64,000 bases of DNA from Gracilariopsis chorda (Eukaryota; Rhodophyta; Florideophyceae; Gracilariales; Gracilariaceae). Of this stretch, positions 32,610 through 42,805 are shown one piece after another; positions within the stretch are counted from its first letter, which is position 1, and each line of letters begins with the position of its first letter. Position numbers and translations under genes: made by a program. The notes under the pieces were generated by a model. It was not told the DNA's origin and did not search any database. It worked only from the letters and a program-made list of their open reading frames with translations. Where the stretch lies: the NCBI GenBank assembly GCA_003194525.1, contig NBIV01000183.1, positions 1-64,000 on the forward strand. Reading direction: 5' to 3'.

Positions 32610-35600
32610 AGGCAACAGACGTCTTAAAAGAACTTCGATGCGAATTGGGATTCTTCGTCGGATAGTAACTGCAACAAAGGCCCGTAGACGAACACCCAGT
32701 GGGTCACAAAGGCTCGCCACAGCGCGTTGGTGGTAATCCGCTTAAGCGGTACTGTTCTTACCAGCTTCGAGAACCAGTCAGTTATCACTAGCAAGTACCT
32801 GTTTCCACTGGCAGTTCGCAGGAATTCACGTAGAATATCAATAGCAACAAACTTGAGAGGGTCCCGTGCCGGGAACAATGTTAACTTCTTTGAGTACTTC
32901 CTAGTTGTCAAATCGTCTTTGGCACAATCAACCCATGATCGCCGAATGGCATAGCACTCGAACGCCATGTCTGGCCAATAAAAGTCTCTCCTCACCGTGA
33001 GGTACACTTTTCTTACCCTTGGGTGGGCTCCAACCTTAACACATTGAGAGAGGTGTATAACCCGCTGCTGTAAAGAGTGAGAAACCGCAATCTGTGGTTG
33101 AGGTTCAACAAACCTTACTAAGTAGCCTTGGTCATTGACCTCAAAAGGTATCTGTTGTCCCCCGTTGAGATGGGCGCGAATCTATGTTCAAAAAGGGTTC
33201 GCTTTTTGTTTGCAAATCATTTGCTCTGGAGTGCTTGGCACAAAAGAACAGGGCGGGCGGTTCTGATTGGTCAGTGACTGAAATGACGGCAAACACGTCA
33301 TCCGTTAGGATTTCTGCTTCTCCCTCGAGGTTCGTCGCTATGAAACATGGGATATCCTCATCCTCTACAGGGCTCGCTTCGGCGGTAGTTCCCAGACAGG
33401 ATAGTGCATCGGCTTTAGTGTTTCACTTCCCCTTATTATAAAGGATTTCAAAGTCGAATCCTGAGAGACGGAGTCGCCAACGCATCAAGTGCCCCGAGAG
33501 TTCGGAGATTCCTAAGAGCCAACGCAGGCATGCATGTTCCGTGTGGGCTTTCGAACGTGTTTCCATCAAGTAGGGTCTTAGCGTGGAAAGAGCCCATACG
33601 ATGGTCAAACACTCCTTCTCGGTGACCGAGTAGTCCCTATCTTGAACGTTCAGAGAACGAGACCAATACCCAATAGGGTGCTGTTCCCCATCTCTTGAGG
33701 ATTCAAACAGTGCACAACCAACCTGGTTCGAACGTGCGTCAGTTTCCACTTCATACGGAAGCCCAGGATTGGAAAGAACCAAAATTGGCGGCGACGTTAC
33801 GGCGTTCGCAAATGCTGTGAAGGTAGACGCTTCTGTGTTTCCAAATGGTTCCAGTGTAACTGGGTATCCCTTCGTAAAGAGTTTGTTGAGTGGAGTAGCA
33901 ATCTCCAAGAATTTCGGAACGAAACGGTGGTACATGTTACAGTGTCCTAGAAAGGATTGCAACTCCGTCTGAGTCTTCGGATGTTCTGCGTCCTTTAAGT
34001 TTTTCAATCTAACCTCATTGACTGAGAGACGCCCGAGGCGGATGATAGGACCCAGGTATTTAACGGACTTGGTAAAGAAATCACACTTCTTGGGTCTTAA
34101 AGTGATTCCCGCGTCACGGAGTACCTCCATTTCATCCCTCACGTGGGCTACGTGGTCATCCAGATTGTTGGAGACGACAATGATATCTTCAAGGTAGACG
34201 AGACATATTCTACACTTTAATTGGGCCACTAAAATATCAATCGAGCGTTGAAACGTTGCGGGAGCATTGTTAACCCAAAGGGCATACGCGAAAATCGGAA
34301 TAGTCGTTGATGACACTCAAAAGCCGTCTTATTGCAGTTCTCCTCCCTAATGGGGATTTCCCAATAACCCCAATTGGCATCGAGGGCTGTGAAAAGAGTT
34401 TCTAGTCGAAGGGAGTCAATATATTCATCCATTCAGGGGACCGAGTATACTTCTTTGGCAGTTACCGCATTCACGCGTCGGTAATCAATACAAAAACGTC
34501 ATGACTCATCCGGTTTCAGAACTAACACCACTGGTGAGGCCCAAGAAGATTGGGCGCGCTCAGTGTAGCCAGCTCTTAACATCTTCTCCACTTGGTTCTT
34601 TTCTTCTTCCCAAGCGTTCGGTCCTGCCCGGTAAGGGTGTTGGGCATTGGGCCGATTGTTCGGAAGCAGATCAATGCAATGTCTGTAATCCCTACAGTTC
34701 ACGAGGAGCCTTCCCACATGGGAGTAAGTTCACGAAGGATGTCTCTCAACTTTTCCCGATGAGATTCGGGTACATGTTCGAGGTTAAACTTTTCTAATTC
34801 ATCAAAAAGACCCGTCTTTTCTGTACCTCGTGGCAGGGTGTTAAACGTCAGAGGTTCTGAGCCTTCAGAACCCGAGATCACGGTTTTATCCCCATCATAT
34901 TTCGCAGTTTTAGTGGTTTCCTCCCCCTCCTCAGAGTCTGTCATGCCGAGAACCTCTGCAATAGAGAAATTTTTCGGCACGACCGCTGGTGGGTGTGGAA
35001 GAACAGAATCGAGAATCTGGTTTTTGACTAACCACTGGGTGTTTCTGCGAAAGTGAGCCACTGGAACTTTGAAAGTTTTATCGGGTTCCACGGAAACAAT
35101 CCAACTCGCTAGGGCGAGCTGGTGCCGTTCGTAGAGTCTCAAAAGGGATTTAAACACACATTCACACCGTGCCACTTGGTAGTAACTGTAACCAACACTT
35201 GGACTTCTAGTGGAATCACAAGTGATTTTGCTACCCGCAATCTTGTGAAGACAGGGTCCTTCTTCGGAATCTCCTGAGCGACGGGTAATAAAACATGCTT
35301 TCGCGCAGCGCCCTTCAGGGGTTTTCGAACTTTGGGGATGGTAGAACCATCTTCGAGTTCCACTTTTCAAATCCAAGGAGGAATAGCTTCCACAAAGCGG
35401 GTGCAAAAGTCACAACCTAATATGACTGGGGCAGCGAGAGACTCGCCGATCACAAAGTCCAATTGTAACAAATAGGTTCCCGACTGAGCCATGAGGTTAA
35501 TCGTTCCAACTGTCCACAACAGGTTACTATTCGCATCTGCGATATTCAGGGGTAGAATGTATGGCATATAGTCCCGAAGAGCCAGTGAGATCAAATCCAA

Positions 35601-35905
35601 ATAAATTACGTTAGGAGCAGCTCCTGTATCTAGGACATATAATTAACGAACCATAAACTGCTTGGACAGGCCAAGATCGGCGACACCATTTTAGTTCGCC
35701 TGGCCATGACCAAAACTCGATACGGTATGCGGAAGTTACGGGACAGTATCCACGGGCGACATAATACACCAAAGTGTTCCGAGTTAACGTCTGTGTCAGC
35801 CATTTTCCTCCAAAGGATCGTGACTGGCGTGAAGCAGGGCTGCGGCGCCTCGGGCGTCTTCAACCTCTGCTCAGAAGATGCCCCTCTCGTAGGGGAGACT
35901 CCCAA
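32610..35905 (-). pseudogene. Gypsy-B pol: protease, RT, RNase H and first part of integrase
   Basis: 35905-35367: gag/pol junction region and retropepsin fold (ILGCDFCTRFVEAI); its active-site segment is disrupted. 35406-34499: linker and start of RT. 34432-33423: RT (FTALDANWGYWEIP, palm box YLED at 34185-34196 in place of YLDD), RNase H (ETDARSNQVGCALFE, CLTIVWAL). 33007-32624: integrase zinc region and core up to SDEESQFASKFF, then cut by Gypsy-A1. Many frameshifts and stops. It resumes at 22500. The YLED change removes one of the paired catalytic aspartates. Confidence 0.8.
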
Positions 35906-36032
35906 GTCTGGTTTTAGAAGCAGGCTCCGCTGGTGGCGGTACTACCACTTCGTATGAAACCGGTTGTTCCCCAATCGTGGGTACGGGGTTCTGAACCTAA
36001 GAACCAAGTTATGCTCGAAGGAGTTTCTGTTC

Positions 36033-37939
36033 CTAAAAGGATCTACTTGGAAGACGCCCCTTTTGTTCAGGGGTTAGAGCTTCGTACTGGGCGGGAATTT
36101 GAAAACCCTCTCGAAGCACAAACGTGCAGTCTGGCGCCTTATGACCTAAGAGGTAACATAAAGAGCAAATCAGCGCTGCTGGATCCTCTGGTGTGCGAAT
36201 GTCCACAGGGCGTGGTTTCATATCCCTCCAACCAGGGCGAGAGAACCGAGAGGTGTTGTAGGCATATGAGACCGGTGCCATGAGTACGCTTTTTACTTGA
36301 ACATAAACATTAGGGTCTTCCTCCGTAGTCGGGACCGATGTAGACGGCAAGTCAGAAGTGAGCACTGAACTGGGGTTCCTTTCAAGAAAATGGACGTTAT
36401 CACTCTCCCAGGGGGTGAAATTTCCTTCCAACAGGGACAATGAAGAATCAGACCTTTCAGCGAGCAGTGGGTTCGGCCAAAACTTGGAACCTCGCTTCGC
36501 ACGCAGGGTGTCCCTTTCAGTCTGGGCGTACTGAACTAAGTCCAGATAGGTGATCCTTCTGTTATTTTCCCGACTTCAGGCAACCAGTGCTCTAATCGAA
36601 GGTTCTAAACCATCCAAGAACATGGTACATCTCTCCCGATTGAAGTATACATTTGCACACCTGTGAAACGCCTTAGTCAAGCAGTTTGAGTAAACCATTT
36701 TGGTTTTCGTTGGCATCTGCCTTGTGTCACGCAGAGTGACAACAGAGTCCTGAATCGCATTATAAGTTGCGTATGACCTTAAGAGGTACTGCACCGCATC
36801 AGAACAACATGTAACTCCTCCTTCTGAGGTTCTAGAAGTTCCGCGGATGGAGTTAACTTGATCTCCTGCCATTCCTTTTAGAAATTAGGGTAAGACGAGA
36901 TATGCCTGCGCTTCACTCATGCCCAGGATGTCGGAGACTCCTGGACGAATCGGGCAAGAACATTAAGCACCAGAATTGGGTCCTATTCTGAGCATTTCCT
37001 CTTCTATACGGTAATGCGCATCCTCTTGATGTAGTCCTTGACTTTACCAGTTCCACGTGATGAACGATCTCCCGAAGAATTATCCAACCGATAAGAACGA
37101 TACGACAGTAGCTTCCGATAAAGCAGATTCGTCTGCTTCAGTTACATTAGTCCGAGGTACTTCCTACCTTTTTAGCATGAGCGAATAGCTACTTGAGAGG
37201 GGTAAGTAGCCTTGGACCGTAAAACAAGGGACCGGCGACGTCCATCCTCAGAATCCGAAGAACCGGAAGACCAACTCGACGACGAGTGATTCCAATCAGA
37301 GTCTGATGAATCTTCTTGGATGTGAACTACCCTTTTCGGCTTGTGGCGGTTCCGTTTAACAGAGAGGTGAACCGAGTCTTCCGAAACGTCGTATTCTTTC
37401 TTCTTGGCGTCACACTCTTCATGCAATAGAATTACTGCCTCCAATGAATCCAAACGTGTTTGGAAACGGTCCACTCTGTGGCGGGATTCTTCGTAAAAGG
37501 TGCGATACTCCTGAAAAAAACCCCCAGGGGTACCAAGACTTTCTAAAATGGAGTTCAAATCCTGTTTCAGGGTACGAATATCTCCTGAAACATCCCTCAC
37601 TTGGGTGTCATCTGCTTTAGGCCGAAATTAGGTTACACCCTTTAAGAGCACCACATGGGCGGCAATCGCGATATCCACGCGGGATTCCAAACGATGGTTT
37701 TCAGTTTTTTCAAACTGCTTATGGATAGCCGCAGACTGCGTTTCCACCATAGGTGGTTGATCAACAGTAATACGCTCCTGATGTGCAGATGAAACTGATG
37801 GTGCTTTCTGACTGTCCAGATCGATATCGTTATCTTCCGGATCTACGGGTACTGATACCCTTGACCTCGGCCTAGCGGGCGGAGCCGGCCCGGCGGAGCA
37901 GTTGGACCCATTTCTCGAGCTGGGGGCAGGCGGCTTCAT
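36033..37939 (-). pseudogene. Gypsy-B gag
   Basis: N-terminal Pro/Ser/Arg-rich piece 37939-37628, then coiled region 37600-37172 with EEC and basic/Ser-Asp stretches as in Gypsy-A1, capsid-like part 36872-36576 (DSVVTLRDTRQ, FHRCANVYFNRERCTMFLDGL), and the CCHC knuckle CSLCYLLGHKAPDC in 36440-36033. Frames shift between pieces. Unlike the A-family copies, no stop is seen at the gag/pol junction (about 35.9 kb). Confidence 0.75.
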
Positions 37940-38166
37940 GCTGCATGTGACAACCGAATGTTCGGGAAAACGACAAAGTCAACGAAAAGATTTCCGGAAA
38001 ACGAGCGAACAAGCAAAAGCTTTCAGAAACCTGAACACAGGTACACCCGATCCAGCTCACAACAGTGAATCTCCACGATACTCACATTCCTCGAGCTCTT
38101 CCCAAAGATGGGTAAAATTGTAAGAGAATCGAGAGATTGAATCAAGTAGTTAATCCCGAGACCGGT

Positions 38167-38184
38167 TTCTAAGTCAGGAGACCA
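38167..38184 (-). other. Primer-binding site of Gypsy-B
   Basis: TGGTCTCCTGACTTAGAA on the reverse strand, two bases after the LTR end at 38187; identical to the Gypsy-A1 site although the LTRs are of different families. Confidence 0.75.
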
Positions 38185-38186
38185 CT

Positions 38187-39054
38187 TGTTAAGCATAATC
38201 CGGCGGCGAGACGTGCAGCTCAAGATGTTCGAAGTGTTGTACTCAGGAAAGGTAAGCTAGGGGACTGAGCTCTCTTTTCTACCAAAACTTGGGTCAGATC
38301 TCCCAGGGGAATTCAGAAATAACCTACAGAGGTTGCGGGTCGGGATTGGATTTAGCATGGGACTCCGTTTAACCCGTTTAAAGATCCAAAATCAGATAAT
38401 GCACTGACGAAAAATGGGACGAGAGTCGTGCACATGCAGGACACAGGCTCGAAGACTCCAGGAAAAAACAAGAAGAAATATCCCTATACAGGGTCGTTAA
38501 CCTGTCCTAGAAAGGAAACACAGACAATAATAATAAAAAAGGTACAAACGCTACGGGCAGGATACTAAACATAATCTGAGGGTTTGGAAGGGGATACATA
38601 AATGGAATTTACTCGTGGATACTCTCAGTGAGGATTCGTTACCCAACGATGGCACTTGTAGTGAGAGCCACACTTGGTTGAGTTTACTTTGGACTTGCAA
38701 CCGCGAGGTCACTCGTCCGTAAGTATGGTTCACTAGAACTACCTAAAATAGTTAAGTATATTAGTGCAATTCTTCTGAACGCCATGAACGTGGAGATCCC
38801 CATGTCAGGTACAACGGAATAACTGAGCAGTAAAATCCCAAAATCGGAGCCAAAAGTTTCAACACGTACCACGCGTTACACCCATACAGGGCTGTTCATA
38901 ACCAACCCATCAGGGAGCCTTCCTCTTGCGGGGGTCATCTTAACACACCCATTCCTAGGGAAAACTCATATATTGAGCAGCTTCCAACTCAAAGGGGATC
39001 AACCTCATGTAAAGAGGATCTTCACCACGTCCGCAAAAAAGGCGTTGCACCACA
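38187..39054 (-). repeat. Gypsy-B 5' LTR
   Basis: 868 bp from TGTGGTGCAACGCC (39054) to TTAACA (38187), aligning to 5502-6361. Preceded by TSD ATACC and Copia RT. Confidence 0.85.
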
Positions 39055-39059
39055 ATACC
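39055..39059. repeat. TSD of Gypsy-B (ATACC), right copy
   Basis: Same five bases as 5497-5501, at the point where Copia RT is interrupted. Confidence 0.8.
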
Positions 39060-39632
39060 ATGCTCTTGAAATATGGCGTTGATGGTATCTCGTTGGGAGA
39101 TGTGGGAGCCAGCACCGGTTTGGGTAGTCTTCCAATTGAGAAATCGCCTCTGTGATCCAAGCCGTTTCAGTATGTATTCGGTGAGCAATTGGTGATAGAG
39201 GTTGTCTATAAGTGACTGAAGTGAAGCTAAAACTGGGGAGTCGTCGATTGTGGTGCTTTCCATAATGACTCCTGTCTTGGTCTTGAGTATATACAAGCAA
39301 GGGTCTTGTTTCGATCAGCGGTAACCATAGGATTTGAGAAACTAGTGTCACCCATGATTACAATAATACGCTGCCGGCCGTGATCCATAAATGTTGCCTA
39401 CGAGTTGGCCATATGGGCCACATTGGTTGTATTTGCCATCGAAAGTTTGCATCTGTCTGACGTATACTGGGTTTTTATGTTGATATTGTTCATGAACGCA
39501 TGCCGATTTGATGTCGAAATGTTCCAGTAAGAGATTTACGGCTGCGTGTAGTGCAATAAGCATGCGTTGTGTGGTGCAATCGGCCGTGTACGTGGTCGTA
39601 TGCTTCGGATCATAGTGGAACCCTGGTTTCAT
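39060..39632 (-). pseudogene. Copia pol, reverse transcriptase (5' and middle part)
   Basis: 39632-39348: start of the Copia RT (TTTYTADCTTQRMLIAL, FDIKSACVHEQY, VYVRQ). 39296-39060: the palm downstream (SLIDNLYHQLL, EYILKRLGSQRRFLNW, ISQRDTINAIF), cut at HG by Gypsy-B. The YVDD-type box falls near a frame change around 39300-39350 and is not clearly readable. Apparent extension of the ORF to 38955 runs into the LTR and is spurious. Confidence 0.75.
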
Positions 39633-40015
39633 TAAATCTCCACGCAGATTACATCTGGATTTGCGTTGCAGTATGCTTCCGTCTTTGGTCGTTTTATCTA
39701 TACAAAATCACAAATGGGATGATGAACTTCGCTGGCGGTTGGAAGTCCAGAGGCAACTATTTGATGCTGTGATGGGAGGCAAGGTTTTCCAATTCTTTAT
39801 CGTGAGCTTGTTTTCATTGGTCTGCGCCCGGGTATTTTCTTGCTTGTGCTAAGGTGGCGGGGGTGGGGTGGTAAGCTTTGTAGTGGTTGGTGTTGGATGT
39901 TGGGATGAGGCGCAACTTCTAAACGCTCTATGCCTCATGGACGCAGGGTCAGTATAATTTCCATAAGGTTCGAAATCTGTCTCTCTGGTGGTGTGTACGT
40001 GCGGGTGCGCAGGCG

Positions 40016-41122
40016 TCAGATGACAGTTTGTGTGAGGGAGGTTGCATAAATGTAACGCGCTGGGTCTGCTAGTGGTTCTAGATTCTTTTTTGGCGCGTAA
40101 TTGGGAACTGTTCCCAGTCTGCCAAAAGTGAACATGCGCTTCAGTGTGGGGGTGGTGTTATACCATTTCTTGTATGCGGATGTGTTGGTACTGCTCTGAT
40201 GCAATACGTTATATTTGAATACCGTGTCTCTATTCGCATCATCCGAGTGAGTACTGTCCAAGTTAGCCGTGATCAGTAGCGCTCGTACGGATTATGGTGC
40301 GATTCAATCTCTCTGCAATTCCATTTTCCTGCGACTGGTGCGCGGTTCGTAGGTGATGCTGGACATGGTGTTCGTTATACATTCGTTGCATGTTAGCTGA
40401 AATGTAGTCCTTGGCGTTGTCACTGTGAAAGTCTTGCAGTGTGAGCTTCATGTTCTGTTTGATGTGGTGGAGGGTAATGTCAATATAGGTGGGTATGTCC
40501 TTGCGTTCTTTGATGAAACCCACTATGGCGAATTCGCTGGCCGCGCATACTGCAAGAAGCATGTGGTTGTTGCCGTGCTTCTAGGTTGGTTTACCGGTCC
40601 ACAGATGTACAAGCTTGCGTACGCCCCAGGGTTATAGGAGTGCGTTTGTGTGGTGTTAGATATTGTTTGGCATGACTGCACACGCTGCAAGTTAGTTTGG
40701 TGTCATAAGGTAGACTCGTTGGCATGAGTGCGAGCAGACAATTATGTGCCGTCAGTGCGAGTTTCCTTGGGTGAGCGTGACTTAGATTGACATGCCAGTC
40801 GTGTTTGGAGACTTGTATGTTGGACTGGCGCGGGAGCTTCGTGGGGTTTGGTAAATGGCGGAGAGTGGCTGTGTTTGAGGGGTAGAGTTATGAGTGATAA
40901 CGGGCAGGGGAAGGGCTGGCGTTGTTTCGCCTTTGTTTGCTGCTGGGTCTGGGTAGTGCTTGTCGCTGAATTATGTTGGGTGTTGTGTTTGTGTTTTCGT
41001 CGTGCCTTAAGTACTGTAAGAGGTATAGCTCTTGCCGTGTGAGCTTGGGTGGGGTTTACAATCTTAGTATCTACTTGGTACTGATTGTTGCGCCAGGGTG
41101 CTTTGGCTATGAGAGCTGGCAT
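40016..41122 (-). pseudogene. Copia pol, integrase
   Basis: 40562-40263: integrase core with DFHSDNAKDYIS (second catalytic Asp) and HQSQENGIAERLNRT (catalytic Glu), the Copia consensus spacing. 40261-40016: the following region (KWYNTTPTLKRMFTFGRLGTV) that matches the FG motif after the core. 41122-40742 is a Lys/Gln/Pro-rich, poorly conserved stretch upstream in pre-integrase position. Stops separate the pieces. Confidence 0.75.
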
Positions 41123-41255
41123 ACTGGAGATGGTGTCAATGATGTAACCTGTGTTCTTGGTGAATGATACAAGTCCATAGCGTGATGCCGTGTCATGTAC
41201 CGATAGGAGGTTGTGCCGTATGGATAGGTTGTAGACAGCATGTGTGACGAGATGA

Positions 41256-41683
41256 TTATTTTTGCGGGTTCAGAGGTGGAGCGTTTCTCTGTGGGTGCAC
41301 TCTGTCTGTTGTTGTGTTGGACTGTGGGGCAGCGTTGGTTGATGAAGGGCTTGCATGTGAGGGAGTGGGTGGGGTATATGTGTTGGGTGTGCGCCGCTGT
41401 CTAAGACAAACGTACCATTGATTTCTGTGCCTTCCTCGGATGTGACATCGACCTGTGCAATTTGTGCTGGGGGGTTTAGAGGTGCTGGTGGATAGTGAGT
41501 GTGTGACAAGAAAATTGTGGGATAAGGATACGGGTGAGATGTGGTGCGTGGCTGCCTTGGTGATATGACTGTAGTGAGCATTTGAGGTCGGTTGGTACGT
41601 AGTTCGCTTGTGGCTCGGCGCATCTGAATTTGGGATGTCCTGCATCCTGGCATTTTGTATCGATGTAGTTGCATCGGACTCAT
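41256..41683 (-). pseudogene. Copia protease region
   Basis: Reverse-strand 41683-41270 contains the aspartic protease active site as VLDSGAHPTHI (about 41400), preceded by INGTF, the usual Copia context. Overlapping open frames 41645-41256 and 41683-41270 reflect a nearby frameshift. Confidence 0.7.
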
Positions 41684-41913
41684 AGGGACTTACGGTATGT
41701 ACACAACTCGTGGCACGGTATTTGGTGATACGGATAGGGTGGATGCCGTGGTTGTGGACCTGGATTATAATATATCGTCGACTGACCGTTTGGGAATAAC
41801 TGAGATGGAAATTGAGGCTGAGATCCGTTGTCCCCGGAGAATCCCAGTGTTTGATGTTGGATTGCGGAGCTTTGTTGGAATGGCTGGAATATGTTTTTTA
41901 ATGATTGGAAGAT

Positions 41914-42478
41914 TCATCTGAGTCGCCTAGTTGTGTCGGGTTTGCTGGCTACAATGTGCACGAGTATCGGAGTGAGTTTGGCGTTTTTCTTCAATCCGTT
42001 GATGAGGTAATCGATCGTAGTTTCTTCTTCTGCTATCTTTGGGTATCTTGCTGCGAAAAGTTTTTTGTCGAGCTGCCATGTGCTTTTATTCGTTTTTGTC
42101 AAAGTCTGCTATGTTCTGTAGTTCGATGTTCTCTGCCTCGGTCTTCAGTAACTTTTGATCGTCCTTCGTAGATTGATTTATGTACGCTATGATTTTCTGA
42201 ATCACATCTTGAGGTGTAGGAGCTTCGTCAAGTACGATTAGTTGGCCAAGAATGTCGATGGATACGCTGCTGAGGGCTGCGGAGAGCAGTCGATTTTGGC
42301 GCGAGTGGAAGAAGTCTAGAGATGCTTCATCTGTAGAGGTTTCAGAGTTTTCTTTTAGATGGGGAAGTGCCTTGATTGTAGCTGCATATGTTTTGATGGC
42401 GAGATTCCATAATGAGTAGTTGATGATATTAAGGTCAGGTATTTTGTGTGTTTTGTCAGACTCCATTGGAAGACGCAA
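41914..42478 (-). pseudogene. Copia gag
   Basis: 42478-42086 gives a 130-residue helical, Copia-type gag N-terminal region (NYSLWNLAIKTYAATIKAL, then a helix with DILGQLIVLDEAPTPQDV). 42102-41914 continues (KKLFAARYPKIAEEETTIDYLINGL) in another frame. A CCHC knuckle is not clear. Start Met near 42478 lies about 260 bp after the primer site. Confidence 0.65.
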
Positions 42479-42739
42479 AATTGGAAAGGTCCTGGGTATT
42501 GGTAGAATGGATAGGAGAGTAGAGCGCAGGGTTGAAGATTTAAGGTGCTGCGTTGTGTCGTGTGGAGTATGATTGTCTTGAGTGGTTGTTATAACGTTTT
42601 TGTAAAACTCTTTGAATACTGGATCTTGGCGGAACTCTCACCCTTGTCGGTGGGCTAGGCGAGAGTCGTTGCTTGGCTTCGTTGTGGTAGGGACGTTAGA
42701 TGTCGTGGGAAGGGAATGGAGGATTATGTGAGTTCTTTA

Positions 42740-42756
42740 GCGTGAGGCCCATAACC
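42740..42756 (-). other. Copia primer-binding site, resembling the internal initiator-tRNA type
   Basis: Reverse strand GGTTATGGGCCTCACGC, directly after the LTR end. Its complement GCGTGAGGCCCATAACC resembles the D-stem to anticodon-loop part of initiator tRNA-Met (CAT anticodon), not a tRNA 3' end; no TGG is present. Drosophila copia is primed by a 5' half of initiator tRNA-Met at such a site. Confidence 0.6.
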
Positions 42757-42805
42757 TGTGAGTGGAAGGCACTGCCTCTCATTCTTTACTTCTTCGTATT
42801 CGTCA
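42757..42805 (-). repeat. Copia 5' LTR, first segment
   Basis: 49 bp aligning to 4580-4628. Interrupted after A at 42805 by the Helitron pair; resumes at 45157. Confidence 0.8.

Larger units (their letters stand above)
5502..39054 (-). mobile_element. Gypsy-B chromovirus-type retrotransposon, reverse strand, with later insertions
   Basis: LTRs of about 860-870 bp at 5502-6361 (3') and 38187-39054 (5'), TSD ATACC on both sides, purine tract at 6362-6373, primer site at 38167-38184. Internal parts run 38166-32610 (gag, protease, RT, RNase H, first part of integrase), then 22500-21753 and 20955 to about 20.4 kb (rest of integrase and linker). The LTRs look roughly 80% alike by eye, so it is much older than Gypsy-A1, which cut its integrase at 32604/22506. 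Its 3' part is separated from the 3' LTR by about 14 kb of foreign DNA with host-type genes. Confidence 0.85.

Noticed and set aside
38955-39296. Copia RT ORF apparently ending at 38955
   Set aside because: The last part (39054-38955) is Gypsy-B LTR. I first took this as a Copia family lacking RNase H, but the TSD and the restored frame at 5501/39060 show the RNase H part is displaced, not missing.
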